NCBI GenBank assembly: GCA_021780495.1
Contig: JAJXYO010000007.1
Span: forward strand, 1-64,000
From: Deltaproteobacteria bacterium
Lineage (GTDB): Bacteria > Desulfobacterota > Desulfuromonadia > Geobacterales > Pseudopelobacteraceae
Direction of reading: 5' to 3'
Length of the DNA stretch: 64,000 nt
Shown one piece after another: positions 34,441-42,639 of the stretch. Numbering within the stretch: position 1 is the stretch's first letter; each line of letters begins with the position of its first letter. The notes under the pieces are model-generated. The model searched no databases. It was not told the origin of the DNA and was given only the letters and a program-made list of their open reading frames with translations. The translations under genes and the position numbers were made by a program.

Positions 34441-35664
34441 CTATCCTTCCAGCTCGCCCTTTTTAAGTTCCGACTTCAGTATGAAGGCCCCCTTGATGGC
34501 ATAGCGTTCTCCCTCCTTCAGGCCGGAAACAATCTCAACCATACCGTTGGCAGTGCGACCCGGTTCAACTTTACGGGGCTTAAACTCCACTCCATTGTCG
34601 TTCACAACAAAGAGCACCTTATTGCCGTCTACATCCTGAAGAGCCTCTTCTGGAACTGACAGGACCGCTGCCGAGTCAGCCTGCAAAGCCAGTTCAACTG
34701 TGGCAAACATCTCCGGCTTCAACTTCCGGCCCGGATTGGCAACCGCGACACGCGCCTTGACCGTACGGGTGGCTTCATCAACCAGGTCAGCGATATAGGT
34801 GATGCGACCCCTCAGCCTCAGGTCGGGAAAGGCGCTAACAGAAACAATTGCCGCTTGACCCTTGTGCACCTTGGCCAGATCTTTTTCATGGATGTCTACC
34901 AGCACCCAGACGGTGGAAAGATCGGCTACGGTGTAGAGGCTTTTGGAAGGGTCGGCGAGTTCACCGACGATGGCGTGCTTCTCGGTGATGGTGCCAGCGA
35001 TGGGGGAACGGACCGGCAGGAAAGGCTTTTTGTGGTCTTCCCCTTTCAGGTCTGAGGCTGAGACACCGTACAAGGACAAACGTTCTTCATCGGTGTGCAA
35101 CTCGGTCTGGGCGGTCTTGAAGTCGGTCTCGGCCTGAAGGATATCCTTGCGGGCTGCGATCTTCTTCTCCACCAGGTGCTTGATCCGATCCATGCTGGAC
35201 TGCGCCAGGGCAAGCTTGGTCCTTGACTGGTGGTAGCGGCCCAGGGCTTCACCCAGTTCGACACTGTCGAGGGTAGCCAGGGCTTGTCCGGCGGAGACAC
35301 TGTCGCCCAGGGAGGCCCTGACGGCAACGATCTTTCCTGAGATGCGCGGCGATACGTGGGCAGTGCGGTCGGCGTTGGCCTCCACCTTGCCGGTGGCACT
35401 GATCACGCCGCCCATGCGCTGCTTTTTCGCCGGAGCGACGATCACGCCGTTTTGTTTCTGCACCTCGGCGGTCATCTTGACGCTGACCGGCTCCTTCTTA
35501 TCCTTGCCCTCATCAGGCCCGCCTGGTTTTTCTTCCTTGTGGCCAGCTTCCTTCTTTTCGACAGGCTCTCCACCGCTGTTTTTGAGGTTGATGGAACGAT
35601 AGAGAAAGCCTCCACCAAGGGCAACAGCCAGGATTAGTCCGATAATGATTCCTTTTTTCTTCAC
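34441..35664 (-). CDS. czcB: RND efflux membrane fusion protein, CzcB/CusB family
   Basis: The periplasmic adaptor (407 aa). After an N-terminal membrane anchor (residues 5-24) comes a charged stretch rich in Lys, Glu and His. The family pattern follows: a beta-barrel/lipoyl half (ISGKIVAVRASLGDSVSAGQ), a helical hairpin and the second lipoyl half (VRSPIAGTITEKHAIVGE). The start is a GTG that overlaps the stop of the outer-membrane gene, and GGAGG lies upstream. It bridges the CzcA pump and the TolC-like exit channel. Confidence 0.92.
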   Translation of the reverse strand: MKKKGIIIGLILAVALGGGFLYRSINLKNSGGEPVEKKEAGHKEEKPGGPDEGKDKKEPVSVKMTAEVQKQNGVIVAPAKKQRMGGVISATGKVEANADRTAHVSPRISGKIVAVRASLGDSVSAGQALATLDSVELGEALGRYHQSRTKLALAQSSMDRIKHLVEKKIAARKDILQAETDFKTAQTELHTDEERLSLYGVSASDLKGEDHKKPFLPVRSPIAGTITEKHAIVGELADPSKSLYTVADLSTVWVLVDIHEKDLAKVHKGQAAIVSVSAFPDLRLRGRITYIADLVDEATRTVKARVAVANPGRKLKPEMFATVELALQADSAAVLSVPEEALQDVDGNKVLFVVNDNGVEFKPRKVEPGRTANGMVEIVSGLKEGERYAIKGAFILKSELKKGELEG

Positions 35665-36947
35665 TGCACACCTCCGGTAAGTTCTGTTGCCACTGCTGTT
35701 TCAAGCTTCACAAGAGCTGCCTGCCGATCATGCAGCGCCGTCAGATAGCTGTCGTTGACCTCGAAGAATTTCTTCTGTTCATCGATGACCGAGAGAATAC
35801 CTACCTCACCGAGTCGGTAAGCTTCCTGGGTCAGCTTCAGGTTCTCAGTCAGTTGTGGGATGATACCCTGCTCAAGCAGGGAGAGGATACGTTCCGACGA
35901 TGAAAGGCGCGAGATGGCGGCTTCAACCTCGGCGGTGATCGTCCTCTCCAACGCCAGGCGGTGGGAATCTGCGGCATCCAGGTGCGCTTGGGCAGCAGCC
36001 CGGCCGCCCTTGTTGCGGTCAAAGACCGGGATCGGCATGGACAGGCGTATCCCCAGTTGTGTATCGCTGCTTGTTGATGACATGCCTCCCACCTCAACGG
36101 AGCTTCGTTGCCATTGGGCAAAGAGCCCAACCGTGAGATTGGGAAGCACCTCAGCTTTAGCCAGACGGGTTTCTGTCTCAGCCTTGTCTCGTTCAAGCGC
36201 CAGCGACAGTAGGTCTGGACGCGAGGCCAGGGCCTGCTTTACGAGATCCTGGGTTTTTGGTGATGGCATCGGTACGGAAAGCTTGTCGGACAGCTTGATG
36301 TCGGATTCATTTAATCCGGTCAAAGATGCGATTTTGATGCGAAGCGGGCTGCCCTCGCGCTCTACCTCCAGTAAACGGCTTTCGGCCCGGGCCACCTCAA
36401 CCTTGGCTAGATTGAGATCCAGCTCGGGAATATCACCTGCCTTGAAACGTTCTCCGGCGATGGTCACCAGATCGCGATTGAGTTTTACCAAGTCTTCCGC
36501 AAGCTCCTGACGTTTGGAGGTTAGTGAGTAGTCCAGAGCCAAGGTAACAACTTCATCCTTTAGCAGTCGCGCGGTGTTGTCCAGCTGCCGCTGCGCTGCT
36601 TCGGCTTCACGCTGTCCCGCTTCGCGACGCAGTCTTAGCTTGCCGTACAGGGGGAGTTCCTGATTGATACCGATTGATGCAGTACGCTCTTCAGGGCTGC
36701 CGGACAGGCTGCCGGTGGAACCCTGCAGTTCCAGGGTCGGATTGCTGATTGTACCGGCCTGAATTGCCAGCGATTGCTTTGCTGATGCATCCTTTTTCAA
36801 AGCAGCCAGTTCAGCGCTGTGTTTCAGAGCCAGTACAACGATTTCATTGATGCTGCGGGGAACATTTTCGGCCAATGCCGGCAGACAGTTGAATGCCGCC
36901 AGTAAAATGGCAAGTGCAGTTCCTCGCGCCATTGTTGAGCGTGTCAC
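35661..36947 (-). CDS. czcC: Outer-membrane efflux protein, CzcC/TolC family
   Basis: The outer-membrane channel of the metal exporter (428 aa). It has a signal peptide (residues about 8-26, ending ALA) and two outer-membrane efflux repeats, each with a helical pair, e.g. LQGSTGSLSGSPEERTAS, then QELPLYGKLRLRR and in the second half LSMPIPVFDRNKGGRA. The start is a GTG with GGAGG seven bases ahead. It follows the Cys-rich gene at 37049 by 101 bp and is the first of the three efflux genes, overlapping czcB by 4 nt. Confidence 0.9.
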   Translation of the reverse strand: MTRSTMARGTALAILLAAFNCLPALAENVPRSINEIVVLALKHSAELAALKKDASAKQSLAIQAGTISNPTLELQGSTGSLSGSPEERTASIGINQELPLYGKLRLRREAGQREAEAAQRQLDNTARLLKDEVVTLALDYSLTSKRQELAEDLVKLNRDLVTIAGERFKAGDIPELDLNLAKVEVARAESRLLEVEREGSPLRIKIASLTGLNESDIKLSDKLSVPMPSPKTQDLVKQALASRPDLLSLALERDKAETETRLAKAEVLPNLTVGLFAQWQRSSVEVGGMSSTSSDTQLGIRLSMPIPVFDRNKGGRAAAQAHLDAADSHRLALERTITAEVEAAISRLSSSERILSLLEQGIIPQLTENLKLTQEAYRLGEVGILSVIDEQKKFFEVNDSYLTALHDRQAALVKLETAVATELTGGVQ

Positions 36948-37048
36948 AGATAAACCTCCAGATAGATGAATATGCTACGGCAGTGTGTGGATACACGAAG
37001 GCCGTTTGAGAAAAGCGTTACTATTGAGTTATTGAGTGAGACAGAGGG

Positions 37049-37420
37049 TTATACTGCGGCTGAATCGGGTGGAACGAAGAGGGAAAGATAGACTTTGGGT
37101 AAGAAGTTGAATGGGGCGGACGCGTACAGATCGTCCAGAACGGATGGATTATAGCTGAGTTGAAACGGTTGGATGGTCAGGGGCGCATGACAGGTGCAGT
37201 TGATACAAGTATTGCAACCATCATAATCTTTGTGTTGTCCGAGAGGGACACAAGGACACTGTTGAGATGCGGAAATTTCAGAAGCTAATTCTTGATCGCT
37301 TGCAGCTGTCACATGACTTTGCATGGCATGAGCACTCTCATGCACACCATTGATCGTGACGGTCAGCACCACCATGAGAAGAAGTCGTGAAAAGAATTTT
37401 AGAGGGATTAGTTTTCGCAT
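37049..37420 (-). CDS. Exported Cys-rich protein heading the metal efflux operon
   Basis: A 123 aa protein with a signal peptide (residues about 10-32, ending SAHA) and a Cys cluster (QQCPCVP, CNTCINCTCH) that could bind soft metals. The tail ends in LPKVYLSLFVPPDSA, shared with the paralogue at 28047-28424. It has no convincing ribosome site; the promoter's likely start point is only about seven bases upstream, so the transcript may be nearly leaderless. It is the first gene of the czcCBA transcript and may act as a periplasmic metal-binding or sensing partner. Confidence 0.72.
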   Translation of the reverse strand: MRKLIPLKFFSRLLLMVVLTVTINGVHESAHAMQSHVTAASDQELASEISASQQCPCVPLGQHKDYDGCNTCINCTCHAPLTIQPFQLSYNPSVLDDLYASAPFNFLPKVYLSLFVPPDSAAV

Positions 37421-37433
37421 GATTTAGTTTATA

Positions 37434-37463
37434 ATTATATCGAGTCGTTGTCCAAAATGTCAA
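37434..37463 (-). promoter_or_regulatory. Sigma-70 promoter of the Cys-rich/czcCBA operon
   Basis: On the minus strand TTGACA (37463-37458) and TATAAT (37439-37434) are separated by 18 bases. The ATG at 37420 is about seven bases past the expected transcription start, so there is almost no leader. Confidence 0.7.
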
Positions 37464-37556
37464 GCCACAATAATTACCATTCCATTCCCTTGACAGTTTT
37501 CGCGTGTTGGAATATCGTTATTAACACATATCCGCTCCATTATGCGGAGCTTAATA

Positions 37557-37720
37557 TCGGATCTCGGTGCCCGCGAGGGCTTGATAGGGAAGAGGGGTGT
37601 AAATCCCCCGCGGACCCGCCGCTGTAAGCGAGGACGAAGGGCAATATGTCACTGGTCGAAAGATTGGGAAGGCGCCCGGAGGATGAATCGCGAGCCAGAA
37701 GACCTGCCATGATCTCAGCA
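37557..37720 (+). ncRNA. Cobalamin riboswitch
   Basis: The conserved blocks occur in order: GGTGCCCGCGAGGGC (37565 on), AGGGAA, GGGTGTAAATCCC, CGCTGTAAGCGAGGA, CACTG, GGGAAGGC, GATGAATCGCGAGCC and the B12 box GCCAGAAGACCTGCC (about 37693-37708). This order matches the adenosylcobalamin riboswitch. It lies ahead of the cbiMQO genes on the same strand, with a terminator as the expression platform. Confidence 0.93.
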
Positions 37721-37777
37721 CTCAACAATTCCCCTTGGTAAAGGGAGAGTGAACCAGTATCAGACTTTAAATACGAA

Positions 37778-37816
37778 AAGTCCGCACGTTGCTTCGGCAT
37801 ATGCGGACTTTTTTTA
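37778..37816 (+). terminator. Terminator serving as riboswitch expression platform
   Basis: AAGTCCGCA (37778-37786) pairs with TGCGGACTT (37802-37810), followed by seven T. Cobalamin binding would favour this hairpin and stop transcription before cbiM. Position and form are seen; the switching is from family knowledge. Confidence 0.82.
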
Positions 37817-37886
37817 TGCCTTTACCTTAACCGGCTACGCCTGTTCTTTTCATTACAGGATTTTTTCAACAAAAGGAATCACCAAC

Positions 37887-38906
37887 ATGCACATATCGGA
37901 AGGCATTCTTACTGGTCCTTCTTTCTGGGCAACTACAGCTGCAGGTGTTGTGGTCATGGCCTGGGGAGTCTCGGACATGAAGCGCTTCATAAAAGAACAA
38001 CCCGAACGCAAACCGCTCTTGGGGATGGCTGGGGCTTTTATTTTTCTGGTCTCACTGATTCCCATACCAGCTTACATAGGAACCTGCTCGCACCCCTGTG
38101 GTACACCTCTGGCAGGTATACTGCTCGGTCCCGGCATCGGGGCTGCTCTCGCAGGACTTTCTCTGCTCTTGCAAGCTCTGCTCTTCGCACACGGAGGGTT
38201 TATCACTCTGGGGGCAAATATCCTTTCCTTGGGTCTTGGTGGAGCCGTGGGGGGCTGGCTCTTTTTCAAGCTTGGCCGGAATATGGGCTTGCCGTTGTTG
38301 GCAGCCGCCGGATTAGGCGGGCTAATGGGCGATATCCTGACGTATATAATTTCGGGGAGCATTCTGGGAGGGCACCTGGCGTTTTTTGCGCCTCAGCCCC
38401 AATACAGTTTTGGCGGATATCTGGCTGTCATCATGGCAGCCTATGTGCCGGTGCAGTTGCCGATCGCTCTGGGTGAGATGGCGGTTACCGGCATCGCCGT
38501 GCGTTCCATTGGCCGACAGCGACCAGATGTGCTGAAAGCTCTGCGAGTCATATCCGGGACAGCGCTGGCAATACTTCTTATGTGTGGCATCGCTGTCAGT
38601 GGATTGAGCCTGTCACCTGAAGTCTGGGCATCAGGCTCTGTATCCGTAACTGAGGAAGGAAAAAGCAAGGCGGATAAGCCTGGATCTTATAGCGGGATGG
38701 ACGAAAAAGTGAACGAAGCAATGGCGGAAGCCGCTGGAGCCAAACCGCATGACCCTTTTATAAATCTTGAAAATAAAGGTGATGTCTGGAATGCCATGCT
38801 TCTGGCAGGAGGCGGATTGGCCGGGTTCATTATTGGACGCAGCTGGCACCTACTCTTCGGTCGGATCAAAGATGCGCCGAATGATCGGCAGCAGCTGAAA
38901 TCCTGA
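37887..38906 (+). CDS. cbiM: ECF cobalt/nickel transporter component CbiM with CbiN-like tail
   Basis: The substrate-binding membrane component of a cobalt uptake transporter (339 aa). The mature start MHISEGILTG is diagnostic because the N-terminal Met-His2 pair takes part in metal binding. Further CbiM features are CSHPCGTPLAGILLGP and GGFITLGANILSLGLGGA. After about residue 230 it has two extra membrane segments separated by a hydrophilic loop (ending NAMLLAGGGLAGFIIGRSWH), like a fused CbiN. Real start at 37887 with AAAGGA ahead; an upstream in-frame ATG at 37749 lies within the riboswitch leader. Controlled by the B12 riboswitch. Confidence 0.92.
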   Translation: MHISEGILTGPSFWATTAAGVVVMAWGVSDMKRFIKEQPERKPLLGMAGAFIFLVSLIPIPAYIGTCSHPCGTPLAGILLGPGIGAALAGLSLLLQALLFAHGGFITLGANILSLGLGGAVGGWLFFKLGRNMGLPLLAAAGLGGLMGDILTYIISGSILGGHLAFFAPQPQYSFGGYLAVIMAAYVPVQLPIALGEMAVTGIAVRSIGRQRPDVLKALRVISGTALAILLMCGIAVSGLSLSPEVWASGSVSVTEEGKSKADKPGSYSGMDEKVNEAMAEAAGAKPHDPFINLENKGDVWNAMLLAGGGLAGFIIGRSWHLLFGRIKDAPNDRQQLKS

Positions 38907-38910
38907 AACC

Positions 38911-39588
38911 ATGAGTGGATATCTTTCCATATCTGATCTACTCAAGGCGGAGAAGACCATGGCAGTGCGCAGCCACAGCGGTTTACGCGGTATGAACGCC
39001 CGCTTGAAATTGGTCTCTGTCGTTGTTGCCGTGCTGTTCAATGTGGTGATGTTGGACTACCGGTTGAGTCTGGGGTTGCTATTGACGGCTTGGATCGGCA
39101 TGGCCGTTTCAAGAGCACCGTTACGTCATGTCGCCTGGTTTGTGTTGGCACCTCTGTGGGCAACTCTGCCAGTGGTATTTGGGCTTGCAGCAGGACTGGG
39201 GCAGACACCGTTGATTAAGATATGGAGCCTGACAATTTATCATGAAGGGCTTGCACAGGGAGGCCTGGCAGGCTTACGAGTTCTGGCCGATACCGCTTGG
39301 GCCGGGCTGCTGTTCCTGACAACGCCTTTTACTGAAATTTTGGCAGCTCTGCGCTGGTTCCGTGTACCTGATGTGGTCGCCGATACCCTGGGGTTCATGT
39401 ACCGCTACGTTTTCCTGTTATGGGAGGAATTCTGCGCCATGCGTTTATCGGCACACGCCCGTGGTGGCTTGGTGGGGTGGCGCAGGGAGTGGCGCACTAC
39501 CGGGACTATCACGGCGCAGATATTCTTGCGGGCCTATGATCGTGCCCAACGTATTCAACATGCCATGCAGGCTCGCGGTGGTGCTTGA
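38911..39588 (+). CDS. cbiQ: ECF transporter T component CbiQ
   Basis: A 225 aa membrane coupling protein of the ECF transporter. It has four or five membrane helices and the conserved cytoplasmic motifs: ALRWFRVPDVVADTLGFMYRY and the RLSAHARGG and QHAMQARGG segments, the paired Ala-Arg-Gly motifs that contact the ATPase. The start lies 4 bp after cbiM ends. With cbiM and cbiO it makes a complete cobalt or nickel importer controlled by the cobalamin riboswitch; cobalt is favoured by that control. Confidence 0.9.
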   Translation: MSGYLSISDLLKAEKTMAVRSHSGLRGMNARLKLVSVVVAVLFNVVMLDYRLSLGLLLTAWIGMAVSRAPLRHVAWFVLAPLWATLPVVFGLAAGLGQTPLIKIWSLTIYHEGLAQGGLAGLRVLADTAWAGLLFLTTPFTEILAALRWFRVPDVVADTLGFMYRYVFLLWEEFCAMRLSAHARGGLVGWRREWRTTGTITAQIFLRAYDRAQRIQHAMQARGGA

Positions 39589-39604
39589 ATTTTCTGGAGA
39601 AAGT

Positions 39605-40522
39605 ATGGCACCAAATCAACAATCTTCTTCACACCCTGAATATTGCCCAATGTCCGGTGTTGCCGAATTCAAATCTGACGGGATCTCCATACCGCCAAAC
39701 CAGGCAGTATTAGAAGCCGAAAACCTGCATTTTCGATACTCCAACGATGCTGATGCCGTCGCCGGAGTAAGTTTCAGAATTATGCCCGGCGAAGCAGTGG
39801 CACTGTGCGGCCACAACGGCAGTGGTAAAACGACCTTGATGAAACTTCTTGCCGGTTTAATCAGGCCAGAAAGAGGTGTTGTAAGGGTAGCGGGAACCGA
39901 ATTAAACGCTAAATCAGCGCAAGATGTTTTCCGAACGGTCGGACTGCTCTTTCAGGATTCCCAGGACCAGCTTTTTTGCAATTCGGTCGAAGAGGATGTC
40001 GCGTACGGTCCACGCAACCTCGGACTTTCCGCTGCCGACGTAAAAAAACAGGTGACCCTGGCTCTGAACATCACGGAGGCACAGCACCTGGAGCAGCGCC
40101 CGATTCACCATCTTTCCGGTGGCGAAATGAAACGGGTGGCACTTGCAGGCATCGTGGCCATGCAGAACTCGGTATTGATCCTTGATGAACCCTTTGACGG
40201 TCTTGATCCCGCTTCCATATCCCGGTTAGTCAGCCTTATTCGGCATCTTTCAAATGAGCATGGCTACTCTGTGGTCATAGCTACCCACCAAATGAGCTTG
40301 GTTCCTGAGGTGTCAAACCGAATGCTTATCATGCAGGGCGGTCGTCTTGTCGCCGATGGGACGGTTCGCGAACTGCTCACCAATGTTCCTCTACTTGAGC
40401 AGGCCCGTTTGGAGCCACCGAGCATCACCAAGTATTTCTACAAAAAAGCGCTACAGGAAAACCGTAAACCTGACCGGTTACCTCTGACTCTCGATGAGGC
40501 ACTGCTCTGTAATGAAGATTGA
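39605..40522 (+). CDS. cbiO: ECF transporter ATPase CbiO
   Basis: An ABC ATPase (305 aa). Walker A is GHNGSGKTTL, the Q-loop is GLLFQDSQDQLF, the signature is HHLSGGEMKRVALAG and Walker B is VLILDEPFDGLDP followed by the switch His in VIATHQMSL. The first 35 residues are an extra non-conserved stretch. I start at the ATG at 39605, preceded by GGAGAAAGT; a longer frame reaching 39362 lies inside cbiQ. With CbiM and CbiQ it powers Co/Ni uptake. Confidence 0.92.
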   Translation: MAPNQQSSSHPEYCPMSGVAEFKSDGISIPPNQAVLEAENLHFRYSNDADAVAGVSFRIMPGEAVALCGHNGSGKTTLMKLLAGLIRPERGVVRVAGTELNAKSAQDVFRTVGLLFQDSQDQLFCNSVEEDVAYGPRNLGLSAADVKKQVTLALNITEAQHLEQRPIHHLSGGEMKRVALAGIVAMQNSVLILDEPFDGLDPASISRLVSLIRHLSNEHGYSVVIATHQMSLVPEVSNRMLIMQGGRLVADGTVRELLTNVPLLEQARLEPPSITKYFYKKALQENRKPDRLPLTLDEALLCNED

Positions 40523-40577
40523 GAACAAAATATTTTAAGAGAAGTTGTGTAACACCAATGGATTCCAGGTTTGCCGA

Positions 40578-41372
40578 CTACATGGGTTTACGAACGAATG
40601 GCTGAAGGAGCAACTGTGGAAGGGTCAACTTCGTTGGATCTCGGTACTCTTTGAGCCCGATGCTCATCCCGGGGTGTCCTTGTTCAGGTTGGGCACGGTA
40701 GGTGCCACACAGACGATCCCACCAAGGGAGATTGAAGCCGAAATTACTGTTTGTTTCGCGGGGAATAACCGAGTGATGGACACGGTGCATGTCCGGGGTC
40801 ACCACAACAAGCCGAAGCCATCGATCCACCGATTCATTCATACTAATGTTGCCGTGGTTGAACTGTGATGTCGCATTCAGCGCCACCTCGAAGATAACAA
40901 CCGCCATTACAGGCGGCCCAATCAGAGCTACTGCCGCCAACTTGATTCCGACGGAAATGACTATTTCGAAGGGATGGAAGCGATTGCCAGTGGTAACGTC
41001 GATATCGAGATCGGTATGATGCATCCGGTGGAGTCGCCAGAGAATCGGCAAAAAATGGAAGAGCACATGTTGAAGGTAGATGACGAAGTCGAGGGTCACA
41101 ACAGCCAAGGCGACCTTGATCCAATTTGGTAGTATGATGATATTCAATATTCCCCAACCGCGCTCCTGGGACAGGAGTGCCAAACCGACCGGAAGGACGG
41201 GTAGCAGGAAACGAACCACTGCGGTATCGATTACTACCAGAGAAAGGTTGACAAACCAGCGTCGCCCCTTGCTGTCGGTTAGCACACGACGGGGTGCAAT
41301 GAACTCCCAAGCGGCAATAACCGCAAGGACACCGAAGAAAAAGGTAAGGCGGATGGTCTGTTCTCCTGGCAT
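40578..41372 (-). CDS. Sterol desaturase/fatty acid hydroxylase superfamily protein
   Basis: A 264 aa integral membrane di-iron enzyme of the fatty-acid hydroxylase type, which inserts oxygen into lipid C-H bonds. The three His clusters are visible: LQHVLFH (HxxxH), LHRMHH (HxxHH) and HRVHHS (HxxHH), with membrane helices around them. The lipid substrate is not identifiable; hopanoid or fatty-acid modification is possible. It is the last gene of the minus-strand cluster containing the J-domain, CGGC and methyltransferase genes. Oxygen-dependent chemistry is notable in an anaerobe-like setting. Confidence 0.88.
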   Translation of the reverse strand: MPGEQTIRLTFFFGVLAVIAAWEFIAPRRVLTDSKGRRWFVNLSLVVIDTAVVRFLLPVLPVGLALLSQERGWGILNIIILPNWIKVALAVVTLDFVIYLQHVLFHFLPILWRLHRMHHTDLDIDVTTGNRFHPFEIVISVGIKLAAVALIGPPVMAVVIFEVALNATSQFNHGNISMNESVDRWLRLVVVTPDMHRVHHSVIPRETNSNFGFNLPWWDRLCGTYRAQPEQGHPGMSIGLKEYRDPTKLTLPQLLLQPFVRKPM

Positions 41373-41378
41373 GCTTAT

Positions 41379-41675
41379 TTACTTTCCCCACAAAGGATCG
41401 TCAGCGAATTGCATCCAGATTCGCTCTTCTGGATTCTGTTCGAAAAACTCCTCTTCGGCAAATGAGAAGCGGAAATCGGAAACATAATCCAGAAGGACCT
41501 TGTAGGCAGCGTTTACTTTTCGAATCGCATCCGGGTCACCTGTTGTACCTGCATCCGGGTGGTGACGCTTTACCAATTCCCTATGCCGGGCCTTGATCTC
41601 TTTGAGGGTGGCACGTTCACCAAGCCCCAGCACCCGGAGCGCTTCTTGTAAATCGGCATAGGTCATTCTACTCAA
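41379..41675 (-). CDS. Small J-domain (DnaJ-like) protein
   Basis: A 98 aa protein consisting mostly of one J domain: helix II IKARHRELVKRHHPD with the HPD motif, then helix III RKVNAAYKVLLDYV. J domains stimulate Hsp70 (DnaK). There is no Gly/Phe or zinc region, so it is a J-only co-chaperone, followed by an acidic tail ending in FFEQNPEER. Its start overlaps the stop of the CGGC gene by 4 nt and it ends 7 bp before the desaturase gene, so it belongs to that transcript. The partner is unknown. Confidence 0.88.
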   Translation of the reverse strand: MSRMTYADLQEALRVLGLGERATLKEIKARHRELVKRHHPDAGTTGDPDAIRKVNAAYKVLLDYVSDFRFSFAEEEFFEQNPEERIWMQFADDPLWGK

Positions 41676-42001
41676 TGGGTCCAGTCGATGATCTTCGCAT
41701 CTGGACCGAGTTTCTTCTCCACCGCCCCTTTGATAGCGGCAAAGTGCGGACAGGGGTAGCCGATAGGGTTGCCATTTTTCATGCAGGAGGCGAAGACGAT
41801 GGCATCGCCCCCCCGGTCAACCATCATCTTGGCACGTGTAACGGCCTTCTTGCCGGAGCAGCCTCCGCAGGAGAGAAAACCCACAATTTCCACCGGGCCG
41901 GTTTCCTCAAAGGCCAGGGTCCCTTCTCGCGCCACTTTGAAATCGGTGCTGCCTGGGCACATGTCCTCGGTCAGCTGACACCGGATGATTCCTACCTTCA
42001 T
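41672..42001 (-). CDS. CGGC-domain putative metal-binding protein
   Basis: A 109 aa protein of the CGGC type. The motif SCGGCSGKK (residues about 44-52) and the second Cys segment FASCMKNG with CPHF provide the likely metal ligands. The N-terminus MKVGIIRCQLTEDMCPG adds two more Cys. Such proteins are predicted to bind metal, but their function is not settled. Both ends overlap the neighbouring genes by 4 nt, a sign of tight translational coupling. Confidence 0.82.
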   Translation of the reverse strand: MKVGIIRCQLTEDMCPGSTDFKVAREGTLAFEETGPVEIVGFLSCGGCSGKKAVTRAKMMVDRGGDAIVFASCMKNGNPIGYPCPHFAAIKGAVEKKLGPDAKIIDWTH

Positions 42002-42639
42002 TTGTATCTCCCTCCCTCCGATTTGTATGCCCGTATTACCACGAACCCACCGTTGCCGTAGCCTTCCTTGACAGTCAGGTTAGTTGATTCTTCTTGAAAC
42101 AAGGTCTGACGGTAGGCGAAGTCTGAGAAGCCAGCTTTGGTCAGTAACACCACAAGTTCGCTCACCGAATAAAAGATGGCGTCACGGTAAAACTGGCTCT
42201 GTTCCTTTTTTTGGCTGTACTGCTGGCCCAGCTTGCTCTCTCGGTCGATGAATCCGATTACCATGGTTCCATTCGGCTTGAGGATGCGGCAAACTTCCCG
42301 GAACGCTTTGGCAACATCGTCCAGGAAGCAAACGACAGTGACCATGAGTGCGAAATCGAAAGCGCCGTCCGGCAGGGGCAACTCTTCCGCCACACCTTCC
42401 AGCACTTCAACCCCTCGTTGACGGGCCAACTCTGCCATCCCAGGTGACGGTTCCACACCTATCGCGACGCCAAGGGGCGCTGCAAAGCGGCCTGTACCGA
42501 CGCCGATTTCTACGCCACGCTCACCGGCAGGAACTAACGCTCTCAAAGCCTTAAGCTCAGCCTGATAGAGCCCGACGTGCTTGTCAAACCAGGCATCGTA
42601 CTTGACAGCCTGTTCATCAAAGGGTGCTATCTTAGCCAT
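41998..42639 (-). CDS. Class I SAM-dependent methyltransferase
   Basis: A 213 aa Rossmann methyltransferase, distinct from the MKVRDSG pair. Motif I is GVEIGVGTGRFAAPLG, the acidic motif II is GVEPSP, and motif IV is FDFALMVTVVCFL with LKPNGTMVIGFIDRES later. It has a helical N-terminal cap (APFDEQAVKYDAWFDKH) common in small-molecule methyltransferases. The ATG at 42639 is inside the end of the preceding gene, overlapping it by 8 nt. A longer frame to 42750 is the other gene's antisense-like extension and is not used. The substrate is unknown. Confidence 0.85.
   Translation of the reverse strand: MAKIAPFDEQAVKYDAWFDKHVGLYQAELKALRALVPAGERGVEIGVGTGRFAAPLGVAIGVEPSPGMAELARQRGVEVLEGVAEELPLPDGAFDFALMVTVVCFLDDVAKAFREVCRILKPNGTMVIGFIDRESKLGQQYSQKKEQSQFYRDAIFYSVSELVVLLTKAGFSDFAYRQTLFQEESTNLTVKEGYGNGGFVVIRAYKSEGGRYK

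Noticed and set aside
37531-37547. Hairpin TCCGC/GCGGA as a separate terminator before the riboswitch
   Set aside because: Short stem with no T run; it may simply be part of the riboswitch's outer region.
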